Shown here: piece by piece, positions 6,925 to 15,564 of the stretch | Numbering within the stretch: position 1 is the stretch's first letter | Layout of the letters: every line of letters begins with the position of its first letter | The notes under the pieces: model-generated | What the model was told of the DNA's origin: nothing | The model's input: only the letters and a program-made list of their open reading frames with translations | Database searches by the model: none | Assembly: GCF_037190085.1 (NCBI RefSeq) | Contig: NZ_JBBCJO010000005.1 | Location: 744,001 to 808,000 of the forward strand | Length of the DNA stretch: 64,000 nt | Direction: 5' to 3' | From: Gemmatimonas aurantiaca | Lineage (GTDB): Bacteria; Gemmatimonadota; Gemmatimonadetes; Gemmatimonadales; Gemmatimonadaceae | Translations under genes and position numbers: made by a program

Positions 6925-9261
6925 ATGAACGTCGCAGCCACCGCCACCCAGGCGACGGCCCGCACCACGAGCGCGCCGCGCTCCAGTGCCGCCGACCTCG
7001 ACTACCGCCCGTCCTATCTGGCCGCCGCCATCGCGGGGCTGGTGACCTTCCTGCTCTACGTGGTCACCCTCGCCCCCACGACGTCCATGTGGGATACCAG
7101 CGAGTACATCGCCGCCGCCTACGTGCTCGGCCTGCCCCATCCTCCAGGCAATCCGTTCTTCGTGCTGATCGGCCGGGTGTTCAGCATCCTGCCCATCGCA
7201 CCCACGGTGGCCATGCGCATCAACGTGCTGGCGGCGCTCTCCAGTGCCGTCTCGGCGGCGTTCTGGTTCCTCGTCACCGAACGCGTACTCGTGCAGTGGA
7301 TGCCGCGCCGCTGGCAGCGCATCGTGGGTGGGTCGCTGGCCGTGCTCATCGGCGCCACGGCGTTCACGGTGTGGAACCAGTCCGTCGTCAATGAGAAGGT
7401 CTACACCGTCTCGCTCGTCGGCCTGGCCTTCATCTGCTGGCTCACCGTACGCTGGTGCGACGATCCCGAAGGCCCCGTGGCCGATCGTCTGCTGGTGCTG
7501 ATCGCCTATCTCTGCGGCCTCGGATACACCAACCACATGGCCGGCATGCTGGCCGTGCCCGCCGTGGGTGTGGCGGTGCTCATCCGCCGTCCGCAGACGG
7601 TGCTCCGCTGGAAGCTGCTCGTGGCCTGCGCCGTGGCGCTCGGATTCGGCCTCACGCCGTTCGCCACGCAACCCATTCGCGCGGCGCATTTCCCCGCCAT
7701 CAACGAAGGCGAACCCACGGGATGCGCCACCGAACTCAAGGCGGAGTGCACGTTCAGTCAGCTCACGTACGACCGCTTCATGTACAACTTCAATCGCGGT
7801 CAGTACGGCAAGCCCGAACTCGGTGAACGCCAGGCGCCGTTCACCGCGCAGCTCGGGATGTACTGGATGTACTTCAAGTGGCAGTGGCTGCGCGACGCCT
7901 ACAACGAAAGCCCTGGCGCACAGAACGGTCTCGCCGTCTTCTACTTCATCCTCGTCCTGCTCGGTGGATGGATGCACTACAAGAAGGACCGACGAAGTTT
8001 CTGGTTCTTCGGCCCCCTGGTGTTCACGATGACCCTGGGGCTCATCTTCTATCTCAATTTCAAGTACGGGCATTCGCAGGCACCGGAGCTGGGGGACTCG
8101 GTCCCCCGTGAAGTGCGCGACCGTGACTACTTCTATCTCTGGAGTTTCTCGGCGCTCAGCGTGTGGGCCGCGTTGGGCATGTTCTATCTGTGGGAGACGG
8201 TCGCCACGCTTTTCGGCTCCGACGAAGTGCGTCTGGGCAAGGAGACCGTGCTGGAGCCGCGTCCGCGCAGCTTCGCTCTGGCCTCGCCGCTGCTCGCGGT
8301 GGCGTTCATCCCGCTCTTCGGCAACTGGACCCAGGCCTCGCGTGCCGGTCAGACCGACACAGGCGACTTCGCCCATGATCTGCTCAATTCGGTTGAGCCC
8401 TATGGCATCCTCATCACCGTGGGCGACAACGACACCTTCCCGCTGTGGTATGCGCAGGAAGTGGAAGGCATCCGCAAGGATGTCATCGTCGCCAACACCT
8501 CGCTGCTGAACACCGACTGGTACGTGAGACAGCTCATCCGTCGTCCGCCATCACCGTACGAAGCGGACAAGGGGCCGGCGCTCTATCGCAACATCACCGC
8601 GACGATGCCCACGGGTTCGCCGGTGAAGATGACGTTCGAAGAAGCCGACGCGCTGCCGCTGGCCATCCAGACGCCGCAGAACGCCGCGTTCGTCAAGGGG
8701 GAGATCGTCGCGCAACCGCGCACACCGCAGCTCATGAAGTCCGATCAGCTCGTCTACTTCATGATCCGTGACGCCTTCCCGCAGCGGCCCATCTACTTCA
8801 GCCGCACCGCGGGTGGCTACCCGTACGAACTCGGACTCGAACGGTATGTCGTCACGCAGGGCATGGCCAAGAAGCTCATGGACAAGCCCGTGGAGCCGTC
8901 ACCGGACATCATGATGGTGCCGGGTGAAGGCATCATGGACGTGAAGCGCAGCTACGAGCTCTGGAACACGGTCTTCACCGCCAACAAGTCGCTCGCGAAG
9001 CGCAACGGGTGGGTGGACGATGCCTCGGTCGGCATTCCCGATCTCTACGTCATCAGCGGCATCACGCTGGCCGAAGCGCTCGCACAACTCGGACAGACGG
9101 CGCGCTCCGACTCGGTGTATCAGCAGTCCAAGGATATCGCCACGGCCATGCGCCGTGCACAGGTATTCGGCTTCGACCGTCAGCCTTCGCTTCCGGTGAC
9201 ACCGGGTGCGGACACGGCCGCGCAGCAGCTCCTGCTGCCGCCGGCCGGCGACAAGAAGTGA
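6925..9261 (+). CDS. DUF2723 family multi-spanning membrane protein (GT-C-like)
   Basis: A 778-aa integral membrane protein. The N-terminal half matches the DUF2723 pattern: a first TM segment followed by TLAPTTSMWDTSEYIAAAYV and a conserved GLPHPPGNPF motif, then about ten further hydrophobic segments. A DUF2723 fold is related to GT-C protein O-mannosyltransferases, and the WDTSE acidic pair sits where GT-C catalytic acids lie, so a lipid-linked sugar transferase is plausible but unproven. The C-terminal third is soluble, with GDNDTFPLWYAQEVEGIR. ATG 6925 was chosen; the 66 residues open upstream look like non-coding translation. It is divergent from the toxin-antitoxin operon and followed at 20 bp by the amidohydrolase. 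Confidence 0.8.
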   Translation: MNVAATATQATARTTSAPRSSAADLDYRPSYLAAAIAGLVTFLLYVVTLAPTTSMWDTSEYIAAAYVLGLPHPPGNPFFVLIGRVFSILPIAPTVAMRINVLAALSSAVSAAFWFLVTERVLVQWMPRRWQRIVGGSLAVLIGATAFTVWNQSVVNEKVYTVSLVGLAFICWLTVRWCDDPEGPVADRLLVLIAYLCGLGYTNHMAGMLAVPAVGVAVLIRRPQTVLRWKLLVACAVALGFGLTPFATQPIRAAHFPAINEGEPTGCATELKAECTFSQLTYDRFMYNFNRGQYGKPELGERQAPFTAQLGMYWMYFKWQWLRDAYNESPGAQNGLAVFYFILVLLGGWMHYKKDRRSFWFFGPLVFTMTLGLIFYLNFKYGHSQAPELGDSVPREVRDRDYFYLWSFSALSVWAALGMFYLWETVATLFGSDEVRLGKETVLEPRPRSFALASPLLAVAFIPLFGNWTQASRAGQTDTGDFAHDLLNSVEPYGILITVGDNDTFPLWYAQEVEGIRKDVIVANTSLLNTDWYVRQLIRRPPSPYEADKGPALYRNITATMPTGSPVKMTFEEADALPLAIQTPQNAAFVKGEIVAQPRTPQLMKSDQLVYFMIRDAFPQRPIYFSRTAGGYPYELGLERYVVTQGMAKKLMDKPVEPSPDIMMVPGEGIMDVKRSYELWNTVFTANKSLAKRNGWVDDASVGIPDLYVISGITLAEALAQLGQTARSDSVYQQSKDIATAMRRAQVFGFDRQPSLPVTPGADTAAQQLLLPPAGDKK

Positions 9262-9281
9262 CCCGGATCGGAGGAGTCTTC

Positions 9282-10550
9282 GTGCGTCGTTCACTGCCTT
9301 GCTCATTGCATCGCTCGCGTCCGCGTTCGCGTCCGCATTCGCTGCCTCGTTCACGCGACATCGTTGGTGGGGCGATGCTGACCGCCCTGGCGTTCCCGGC
9401 GCTGCTCGCCGCTCAGGGATTCCGTGGTGGCACGCAGATCAAACCGGGCGAGGAGTGCCCCGCCGGCATGACGGAAGTGCGCCCCCGTACCTGCCTCGCG
9501 CCCGAGAAACCGGCGCCGAGTATCGTGGACTATCGCCCCAAGTCCACGCTCAAGGTGCCGGGCGCGATGAACATGAAAGCGAAGTTTCCCGTGGTGGATT
9601 TTCACGGGCACCCGTCGGGGCAGCTGGGCAGTGTCGACGCCATCGAGCGCATGGGCCGGTCGCTCGACTCGCTCAACGTGCGCCTGATGATCGTCGCCAA
9701 CAACGTGTCGGGTGAGCAGCTCACGCGTGGGGTGGAGCTGGTGAAGAACACGCCCACGATGAAGGACCGGGTGCGCTTCCTCACCGGTATCAACTTCAAC
9801 GGGGTGGGCACGCCGGAGTGGGCGGCCAGAGCGGTGGCGCAGCTCGAAGCCGATGCGAAGGCGGGCGCCGTGGGGGTGGGTGAGATCAGCAAGAGCTTCG
9901 GACTCACGGTGAAAAAGGCCGATGGCTCGCGTCTCAAGCTCAACGACCCGGAACTCAAGCCGGTGTGGGAAGCCGCCGCGCGCCTCAAGCTGCCGGTGTT
10001 CGTGCACACGGCCGATCCACAGGAGTTCTTCCGCGAGGTCGACAACACCAACGAACGCTGGCTCGAGCTCTCGCTCTTTCCCGAACGCCGGTATCCGCAG
10101 GATCGGTATCCGAGCTTCGAGCAGCTCATGAATGAGCGGGACAGTCTCTTCCGCGCCAATCCGAAGACGACCTTCGTTACCGCGCATCTGGGCTGGCACG
10201 CCAACGATCTCGGTCGCCTGGGCAAGATGTTCGACGAGATGCCCAATCTGCTGGGCGAGATGGGCGCCGTGCTGTACGACATCGGTCGCCAGCCGCGCGC
10301 GGCGCACGACTTCTTCATCAAGTATCAGGATCGCCTGCTCTTCGGCAAGGACAGCTATCAGCCGGAAGAGTATCCGTACTACTGGCGGGTGTTCGAAACG
10401 CGGGATGACTATTTCGACTACTACCGCGACTACCACGCCTTCTGGAAGCTCTACGGCATCGACCTTCCCGATGAGGTGCTGAAGAAGATCTACTACAAGA
10501 ACGCGTTGCGTATCATGCCGGCGATTCCAACGGCCGGGTGGCCGAAGTAA
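9282..10550 (+). CDS. Exported amidohydrolase (amidohydrolase-2 type TIM barrel)
   Basis: A 422-aa metal-dependent hydrolase with an export signal. The barrel begins with VVDFHGHPSG (the H-x-H metal ligands on strand 1). Later come FVHTADP, VTAHLGWHAND and LLFGKDSY, the last carrying the catalytic Asp, as in the amidohydrolase-2 family. The substrate is unknown. The GTG start at 9282 is supported by a strong GGAGGAG ribosome site about 6 nt upstream. The n-region is long and made of Arg/Ser/Pro/His microrepeats before the hydrophobic MLTALAFPALLA core; ATG 9375 would lack a positive n-region. It follows the DUF2723 gene by 20 bp and is followed by a lipoprotein gene after 4 bp. Confidence 0.8.
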   Translation: MRRSLPCSLHRSRPRSRPHSLPRSRDIVGGAMLTALAFPALLAAQGFRGGTQIKPGEECPAGMTEVRPRTCLAPEKPAPSIVDYRPKSTLKVPGAMNMKAKFPVVDFHGHPSGQLGSVDAIERMGRSLDSLNVRLMIVANNVSGEQLTRGVELVKNTPTMKDRVRFLTGINFNGVGTPEWAARAVAQLEADAKAGAVGVGEISKSFGLTVKKADGSRLKLNDPELKPVWEAAARLKLPVFVHTADPQEFFREVDNTNERWLELSLFPERRYPQDRYPSFEQLMNERDSLFRANPKTTFVTAHLGWHANDLGRLGKMFDEMPNLLGEMGAVLYDIGRQPRAAHDFFIKYQDRLLFGKDSYQPEEYPYYWRVFETRDDYFDYYRDYHAFWKLYGIDLPDEVLKKIYYKNALRIMPAIPTAGWPK

Positions 10551-10554
10551 ACGC

Positions 10555-11655
10555 ATGAAACCGGCGTATCGAAGCATCACATCGCTCGCGGCGGCAGCGC
10601 TGCTGCTCGCCTGTGGAGCGGCGGAGGAGTCGGGAAGCACCACCGTGCGGAAGGGAGAGATCGTCCAGCTCCCGTCTCCCGTCGACATGCTGGATTCGGT
10701 GGTGCTCCGTGACAGCGCCAATGCGTTCATCGCCGAACCGGCGGGTGTGGCGATGAATGGCGCCGCGATCTACGTCACCGATGCCGGCTCCTCCAGCGTG
10801 TTGCAGTTCGATCGCGACGGCGGATTCGTCCGCCGCATCGGTCGGCGCGGACGGGGTCCCGGTGAGTTCTCGGCGCCCGGGGCCATGGCCACGATCGGCG
10901 ACACGCTGCTGGTGGTCTCCGATGTGGGCACGGGGAGGATTTCCCTGTTCGACACCCGCACCGGTCAGCTCGTGCTGATCAAGCGGTTCCCCGGTGCGCC
11001 CTTCACGATCAGTGCCGTGGGTGACACGCTGCTGGGTGGCACATACGACGCCATGCAGATCAATTCGATGTTCCGGACCACGCTGAACGACAGCATCGGT
11101 CAGGTCATGGGGCCGGTGTCGCCCGACTACACGAATGGTCAGCGCGTCAGGTTTTCTTATCCGTTCTCCGCGGCCGCCCTGCATACCGGTGGTGCCATCG
11201 TGGCCATGGTCGGATCGCGCCGGATGTATCGCACGGATGCACAGGGTTCGGCCACGGATTCCATCGAGCTCGCATCACGGGTCAGGCGCGGGGTCCCGCA
11301 GGATCTCGAACGCGCATTGGCCGACGCCAGGGATCCGGCGAGTCAGATGCTGCTGGTCTCGATCCTCACGGCGCTGTCCCGCATCGATTCGTCGACGGCC
11401 ATGGTGCATGTGGATTTCAGCCCGAGCGACCGGAGTGTGTCGGGCAAGGCGTATCTGTCGCTGGTCAACTGGCCGCTGCATGCGCAGTGTGTGGACGCGG
11501 AGATCCCGCTGGCGCCCGACACACGGCCGGTGTTTGCTTTCCGCAACGACACGCTGATCTCGGTGCAGAACGTGGTGACGGGCACGGATTCGCTCACGTC
11601 CTACACGCGCCTGCAACGGTTCCGGGTGCCGGCATGCGGGAGCGGTTCGCGCTGA
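10555..11655 (+). CDS. Second 6-bladed beta-propeller lipoprotein
   Basis: A 366-aa protein with lipobox LLLAC (Cys about residue 20) and a propeller body. It has the same signature loop RRGRGPGEF as the lipoprotein at 4761, plus repeated blades of the form DTLLVV..GTGRISLFD. The two are clearly the same superfamily, though the overall similarity seems low. No catalytic residues are recognisable. It starts 4 bp after the amidohydrolase stop, so the DUF2723 protein, amidohydrolase and lipoprotein probably form one envelope-related operon. Convergent with the minus-strand membrane protein gene that ends at 11716. Confidence 0.72.
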   Translation: MKPAYRSITSLAAAALLLACGAAEESGSTTVRKGEIVQLPSPVDMLDSVVLRDSANAFIAEPAGVAMNGAAIYVTDAGSSSVLQFDRDGGFVRRIGRRGRGPGEFSAPGAMATIGDTLLVVSDVGTGRISLFDTRTGQLVLIKRFPGAPFTISAVGDTLLGGTYDAMQINSMFRTTLNDSIGQVMGPVSPDYTNGQRVRFSYPFSAAALHTGGAIVAMVGSRRMYRTDAQGSATDSIELASRVRRGVPQDLERALADARDPASQMLLVSILTALSRIDSSTAMVHVDFSPSDRSVSGKAYLSLVNWPLHAQCVDAEIPLAPDTRPVFAFRNDTLISVQNVVTGTDSLTSYTRLQRFRVPACGSGSR

Positions 11656-11715
11656 GTGTTCCGGCGACCACGCCTGCACACAAACGACACGGCCTGCATC
11701 AGGGCATGACGCCCG

Positions 11716-12480
11716 TCAGTCGTTGTTGCGTCCCTGCAAACGCGAGAGCAGACGCAGCAGCTCGAGATAGAGCCAGATGAGCGTGACCAGCAGGCCGAAC
11801 GCGCTGAACCACTCCATGGTCTTCGGCGCGCCCATGCGCACGCCCTCTTCGATGCGATCGAAGTCGAGCACGAGATTCAGCGCGGCCACACCGGCGATCA
11901 CCAGATTGATCACGATGGCCAGGGTGCCATTGGACGTGAAGTACCCGATGTTCACACCGAAGAAGCCCAGCACCATCGAGCCCACATAGAAGAGCATGAT
12001 GCCGACCATCGCACTGATCATCATGCGACGAAAACCGGCCGTGGCCCGGACCACCTTGAAGTGGTACAGCGCAAACACCCCGGCGGCCACGCCGATGGTG
12101 AGCAGCACCGCCTGCTGCGGCAGGCCGGCGAACCGGGCGTTGTACAGCGCCGAGATGGCGCCGAGCAGAATGCCTTCGAGTGCCGCGTAGATGGGCGCCG
12201 TATAAGGTGCCGTCTGCGGCTTGAACGTGGCGATGAGCGCCACGATGAATCCACCGATACCGCCCACCAGCATGGCCGGCATGACGAGATCGGTGCGCCC
12301 GGCCGCCACCTTCTGCCAGACCAGGGCCGCCGAGAAGCTGAGCACCGCCAGCAGGATGAGGGCTTTGGTGGCGGTCCCCGACACCGTCATGGTATCGGAG
12401 CGGGTACCGGCGATCGCGGAGTTGACGGTGGCACGGGTCGCATCGGCGAACCGGGCAAGCATCGGATTGTTGGAGCGCAT
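11716..12480 (-). CDS. Bax inhibitor-1 / YccA family integral membrane protein
   Basis: A 254-aa protein of the TMBIM/BI-1 superfamily (the bacterial BaxI_1 branch). An N-terminal cytosolic stretch of about 45 residues is followed by seven hydrophobic helices. The last two are separated by the family's charged LDFDRIEEGVRMGAPKTMEW segment, which carries the Asp residues that form the di-aspartyl pH sensor in characterised homologues. Homologues act as pH-gated calcium leak channels or interact with membrane proteases; the role here is unknown. The start at 12480 (MRSNNPMLARF) was preferred over the in-frame ATG at 12534, which would overlap the end of the DUF1611 gene. Confidence 0.85.
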   Translation of the reverse strand: MRSNNPMLARFADATRATVNSAIAGTRSDTMTVSGTATKALILLAVLSFSAALVWQKVAAGRTDLVMPAMLVGGIGGFIVALIATFKPQTAPYTAPIYAALEGILLGAISALYNARFAGLPQQAVLLTIGVAAGVFALYHFKVVRATAGFRRMMISAMVGIMLFYVGSMVLGFFGVNIGYFTSNGTLAIVINLVIAGVAALNLVLDFDRIEEGVRMGAPKTMEWFSAFGLLVTLIWLYLELLRLLSRLQGRNND

Positions 12481-12530
12481 GGCAGTGTTGAGAGGGACGG
12501 GACTGATGCGACCTCGGGGCCGCACCCAAA

Positions 12531-13538
12531 TCATACACCAAGTAACCGGGAAACGATCAGATCCATGCCCCCGCGCAGGGGGTCGCAGACCGGGACGCCC
12601 ATCTCCTGCTCCACCTGCGCCCGGTATCGCGCCCAGGCCCCGTCGTCCAGCGAGGAGGAATTGATACTCACCCCGGCCAGCCGCACGTTCCGGTTCGTCA
12701 CGCGGGCGTTCACCAGGTACTGCTCGGCGGCCACGGGCAGTGGCGGAATGGGAAAGTCGGGGCGGTATTCGATGGTCTTGCGGGTGGGGTCATGGCACAG
12801 CACCAGAAAATCCGGCTGGGAGCCATGCAGCAGACCGAGCGTCACGCCGGCGTAGGCCGGGTGAAACAGCGACCCCTGCCCTTCGATCACATCCCAGTGA
12901 TCGGGATCGTTGGCGGGCGACAACACTTCGGCCGCGCCGGCGATGAAATCGGCCACCACGGCGTCGATGGCGATGCCGCTGCCGGCGATCATGATGCCCG
13001 TCTGTCCGGTGGCGCGAAACGTGGCCTTCTGCCCCCGGGCCTCGAGGGCGCGGGTCAGGGCGAGGGCCGTGTACTTCTTGCCCAGCGCACAATCGGTCCC
13101 CACGGTGGCCACCCGCAGGCCCGGTCGCGGGAGGCCGGTGCCGGCGGGAAAGGTGGTATCGCTGTGACGGACATCGTGCAGCGTCACCCCATGGCGCGCC
13201 GCGGCCGCCACCAGCGAGGAAAACGACGTGAGCCGCGTATGCATGCCGCTCACGATATCCATGCCCGCCGCGATGGCGGCTTCGAGATCGGGCAACCAGC
13301 TGTCGGGGACCTTGCCCCCCACCGACGCGATGCCGATGACGAGACTGCCCGCGCCCTGCGCCGCCGCTTCGGCGGGCGAGCACCGCGGGAGTCCCACGCT
13401 CACCGCGGCGGTGGGAAGACTCCATTCGCCCACGACATCGGCGGGGCACCAGTCGCGCAGACCGCATGCGGTCTTGGCATCGGTGGGATGCTGCGCGTCC
13501 CCCAGATACAGCAGATACGGCTTGCGAAGTTGCGGCAT
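12531..13538 (-). CDS. DUF1611 protein, DgcN-like (D-glutamate N-acetyltransferase family)
   Basis: A 335-aa DUF1611 protein. The C-terminal NTPase-like domain carries a P-loop variant GTDCALGKKYTAL, then GQTGIMIAGSGIAIDAVVADF and a VIEGQGSLFHPA motif, all hallmarks of the family. The N-terminal domain contains a conserved MHTRLTSF block. Characterised members (DgcN) acetylate D-glutamate in D-Glu breakdown and usually sit next to a dipeptide epimerase-type racemase (DgcA). No such gene is within this window, so the physiological substrate is uncertain. It is divergent from the hotdog thioesterase, with 61 bp between the two starts. Confidence 0.75.
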   Translation of the reverse strand: MPQLRKPYLLYLGDAQHPTDAKTACGLRDWCPADVVGEWSLPTAAVSVGLPRCSPAEAAAQGAGSLVIGIASVGGKVPDSWLPDLEAAIAAGMDIVSGMHTRLTSFSSLVAAAARHGVTLHDVRHSDTTFPAGTGLPRPGLRVATVGTDCALGKKYTALALTRALEARGQKATFRATGQTGIMIAGSGIAIDAVVADFIAGAAEVLSPANDPDHWDVIEGQGSLFHPAYAGVTLGLLHGSQPDFLVLCHDPTRKTIEYRPDFPIPPLPVAAEQYLVNARVTNRNVRLAGVSINSSSLDDGAWARYRAQVEQEMGVPVCDPLRGGMDLIVSRLLGV

Positions 13539-13599
13539 GCCGAACGCTACGTCCCGACTGGGGATGCCGCCACCATCGGGCTCCGGATACTATCCGGAC

Positions 13600-14013
13600 A
13601 TGCCCGATCTCGCCGAACTGCAAGCCCGCGTCACGCGCGGACTTCCCGGTCTGCTCGGCATCCGCATCACGAAGCTGGTGCCGAATGCCCTGCACGCCGA
13701 ACTCCCGTTGCGTCCCGATCTCATGGCCGTGAACGGCTATCTGCACGCCGGCACGGTGGTCTCGCTGGCCGATACGGCGGCGGGCTTCGGATGTGTCGCG
13801 CACTTGCCGGAGGGTGCCGAGAGTTTCACGACCATCGAACTCAAGACCAATCACATCGGCACCGCGCGTGACGGCACGGTGGCCTGCGTGGCGCGCCTCG
13901 TGCATGGCGGCCGCATGACGCAGGTGTGGGACGCCGAGGTGACCCATGTGGAGACCGGCAAGATCATCGCGCATTATCGGGCCACGCAGATGATTCTGTA
14001 TCCGCGGGGATGA
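13600..14013 (+). CDS. PaaI-type hotdog-fold thioesterase
   Basis: A 137-aa single hotdog domain. The characteristic central helix follows MAVNGYLHAGTVVSLADTAAG, with Asn-Gly-x-x-His-Ala-Gly and the Asp of LADTAAG as in PaaI/YbgC-like acyl-CoA thioesterases. The sheet segment FTTIELKTNHIGTA is also typical. It probably hydrolyses aryl- or acyl-CoA thioesters in the cytosol. ATG 13600 is preferred because the domain begins directly after it, whereas the open frame back to 13228 is antisense to the DUF1611 gene. It stands alone, followed by tRNA-Ser. Confidence 0.85.
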   Translation: MPDLAELQARVTRGLPGLLGIRITKLVPNALHAELPLRPDLMAVNGYLHAGTVVSLADTAAGFGCVAHLPEGAESFTTIELKTNHIGTARDGTVACVARLVHGGRMTQVWDAEVTHVETGKIIAHYRATQMILYPRG

Positions 14014-14174
14014 CCGGAGGGTGAGGGCGCATCGATGTCCGATGCGCACGATGATGTGCGGGGACGTGCAGCGATGTACGGTATGTGCGGGATGTGCGGG
14101 CCACGGAAAGCGCTCCCGCTCCGGCCCGCGGCATTCTAGGTTTATCGGTATTGCCACCGACGGGTGGTGTATGA

Positions 14175-14261
14175 GGGGAGATGGTCGAGTGGTTTAAGGC
14201 TCCGGTCTTGAAAACCGGCGAACCGGCAACGGTTCCGTGGGTTCGAATCCCACTCTCCCCG
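14175..14261 (+). tRNA. tRNA-Ser (anticodon UGA)
   Basis: The 7-bp acceptor stem GGGGAGA (14175-14181) pairs with TCTCCCC (14254-14260), with discriminator G at 14261. The anticodon arm CCGGT-CTTGAAA-ACCGG gives anticodon TGA. There is a long variable arm (class II, as expected for Ser), and the T loop reads GTTCGAATC. The CCA end is not encoded. Confidence 0.96.
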
Positions 14262-14269
14262 CTTTCACG

Positions 14270-14304
14270 GACCCCTGATTCGCGAATCCCGCGGATCAGG
14301 GGTC
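14270..14304. terminator. Stem-loop between tRNA-Ser and the convergent flavin-binding protein gene
   Basis: A perfect 10-bp stem (14270-14279 with 14295-14304) is extended by an inner CGCG/CGCG pairing (281-284 with 290-293). It lies 9 nt after the tRNA and about 50 nt past the stop of the opposing gene. Neither strand has a U-run, so it may be a processing or pausing structure rather than a classical terminator. Confidence 0.5.
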
Positions 14305-14356
14305 TGTCACGTCATGGTTCGCTTCACCGCCTACATAGTTCCGGCGTACGTCGGTG

Positions 14357-15382
14357 TCAGTAGAGATTGTCCCGATAGTCCTTCTCGAGGCCCTTTCTGA
14401 AGAGAGCCTTCGCACCCGGCACGGCGAGCGCGGCACTCGCGAGTTTCGCCGCGAAACCACGCTCGCGATTCTGCTTGATGTGCTCCATGAACAACCTGGC
14501 CGGCTCGATCTCGTGCGTCTTGGTCGCAACCGGCCAGAGTCGGGCACGGGCGAGCGCGGCGCTGGTGTGCAGATCGAGGTGACTCGTCTCCACACGCACG
14601 GCGAGCAGCGGTGTCCGGTCCTGCACAACGAAGTGCGACCGCGCCGTTTCGTCGGTGGTGAGTTGCGCGATTCCCCGCAGAAACATCACCCGGTCGGAAC
14701 CGGGAATCAGCACGGCGGCCGCGACATGCGGATGTGCGAGAATGTTGCGGAAGCTGTCGACGCGTCGATTGCCCGGCCGGTCCGCGAACCAGAAGGTGTC
14801 ACCCTCGAGGCGAGCCATGCGGCCAGCGGGATCCCCTTTGGGACTCAGGTCCGCACGTCCTTCCGCATCGATCGTCGCCAGCGCGACGAAGCGGCTCGCG
14901 GCAATAAACGACGTTCGATCGACGGGTGCATCGACGATGGGAGCGGCCTCCCACCACTGCGAGCGGATGAGCGCCTTGGCACAATGGCCGTAACACTCAT
15001 GAACGGCGACAACGATCTCATTCGCATCGGCACTCGTCACGCGACCGTTGACACGCAGTGTCTCCCCGAGACCGGGGATCAGAAACAGCGAACCGAATGC
15101 CATGCCGGCACGAATCGTGGCGGGACGATCGAGCAACGTCGCAGGCAGACACAATCGGTGTGCATCGGCACGTGCGAATCCGGCCGTACCGCCGCCGAGT
15201 GTCATATCGATACTCCATGCGTCCCCATAACCGGCGAACATCAACGGAGCCGCGGCGATCCAACGCAGGGCCCCTGCATCGAGATGATCGATGACCTTGA
15301 GGTGCATCGCGCCGGGCATCTTTCCAACGACCCGTTCCAGTGCCTCGACGTCGTCGATGCTGCTGCCGATCCTGTCCGTCAT
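14357..15382 (-). CDS. Pyridoxamine 5'-phosphate oxidase-family (split-barrel) protein
   Basis: A 341-aa protein with a pattern of the flavin-binding split barrel (PNPOx-like). The C-terminal half (about 155-285) has the best match: SRFVALATIDAEGRADLSPKGD, then FWFADRPGNRR..SFRNILAHPHVAAAVLIPG. That arrangement fits one beta-barrel with an FMN-phosphate-binding Arg/Asn region. The N-terminal half is less clear and may be a second degenerate barrel. Members reduce or bind flavins, F420 or heme; the substrate cannot be told. An internal ATG (MPGAMHL, residue 22) is a possible alternative start. Slightly lower GC than its neighbours. Convergent with tRNA-Ser, divergent from the gene at 15565. 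Confidence 0.7.
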   Translation of the reverse strand: MTDRIGSSIDDVEALERVVGKMPGAMHLKVIDHLDAGALRWIAAAPLMFAGYGDAWSIDMTLGGGTAGFARADAHRLCLPATLLDRPATIRAGMAFGSLFLIPGLGETLRVNGRVTSADANEIVVAVHECYGHCAKALIRSQWWEAAPIVDAPVDRTSFIAASRFVALATIDAEGRADLSPKGDPAGRMARLEGDTFWFADRPGNRRVDSFRNILAHPHVAAAVLIPGSDRVMFLRGIAQLTTDETARSHFVVQDRTPLLAVRVETSHLDLHTSAALARARLWPVATKTHEIEPARLFMEHIKQNRERGFAAKLASAALAVPGAKALFRKGLEKDYRDNLY

Positions 15383-15564
15383 CGGAGTGTCCGCATGTCG
15401 TATAGCTTCCCGCCACGGCCCATGGGATCAAGTTGCGAGATGTACCTACGCTCACTTGCGGGTGCTGCACCGGTTGCATATTGGTAGAAATCGGATCCTT
15501 CACCCGGCGCATATCGGAAGCAGCTCCCGGCGCATCCGCACTCCCATTCTCCAATGAGTCCCGC

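Noticed and set aside
6709..8376. A long minus-strand open frame
   Set aside because: It is antisense to the DUF2723 gene and rich in Glu, His and Arg with no recognisable motif.
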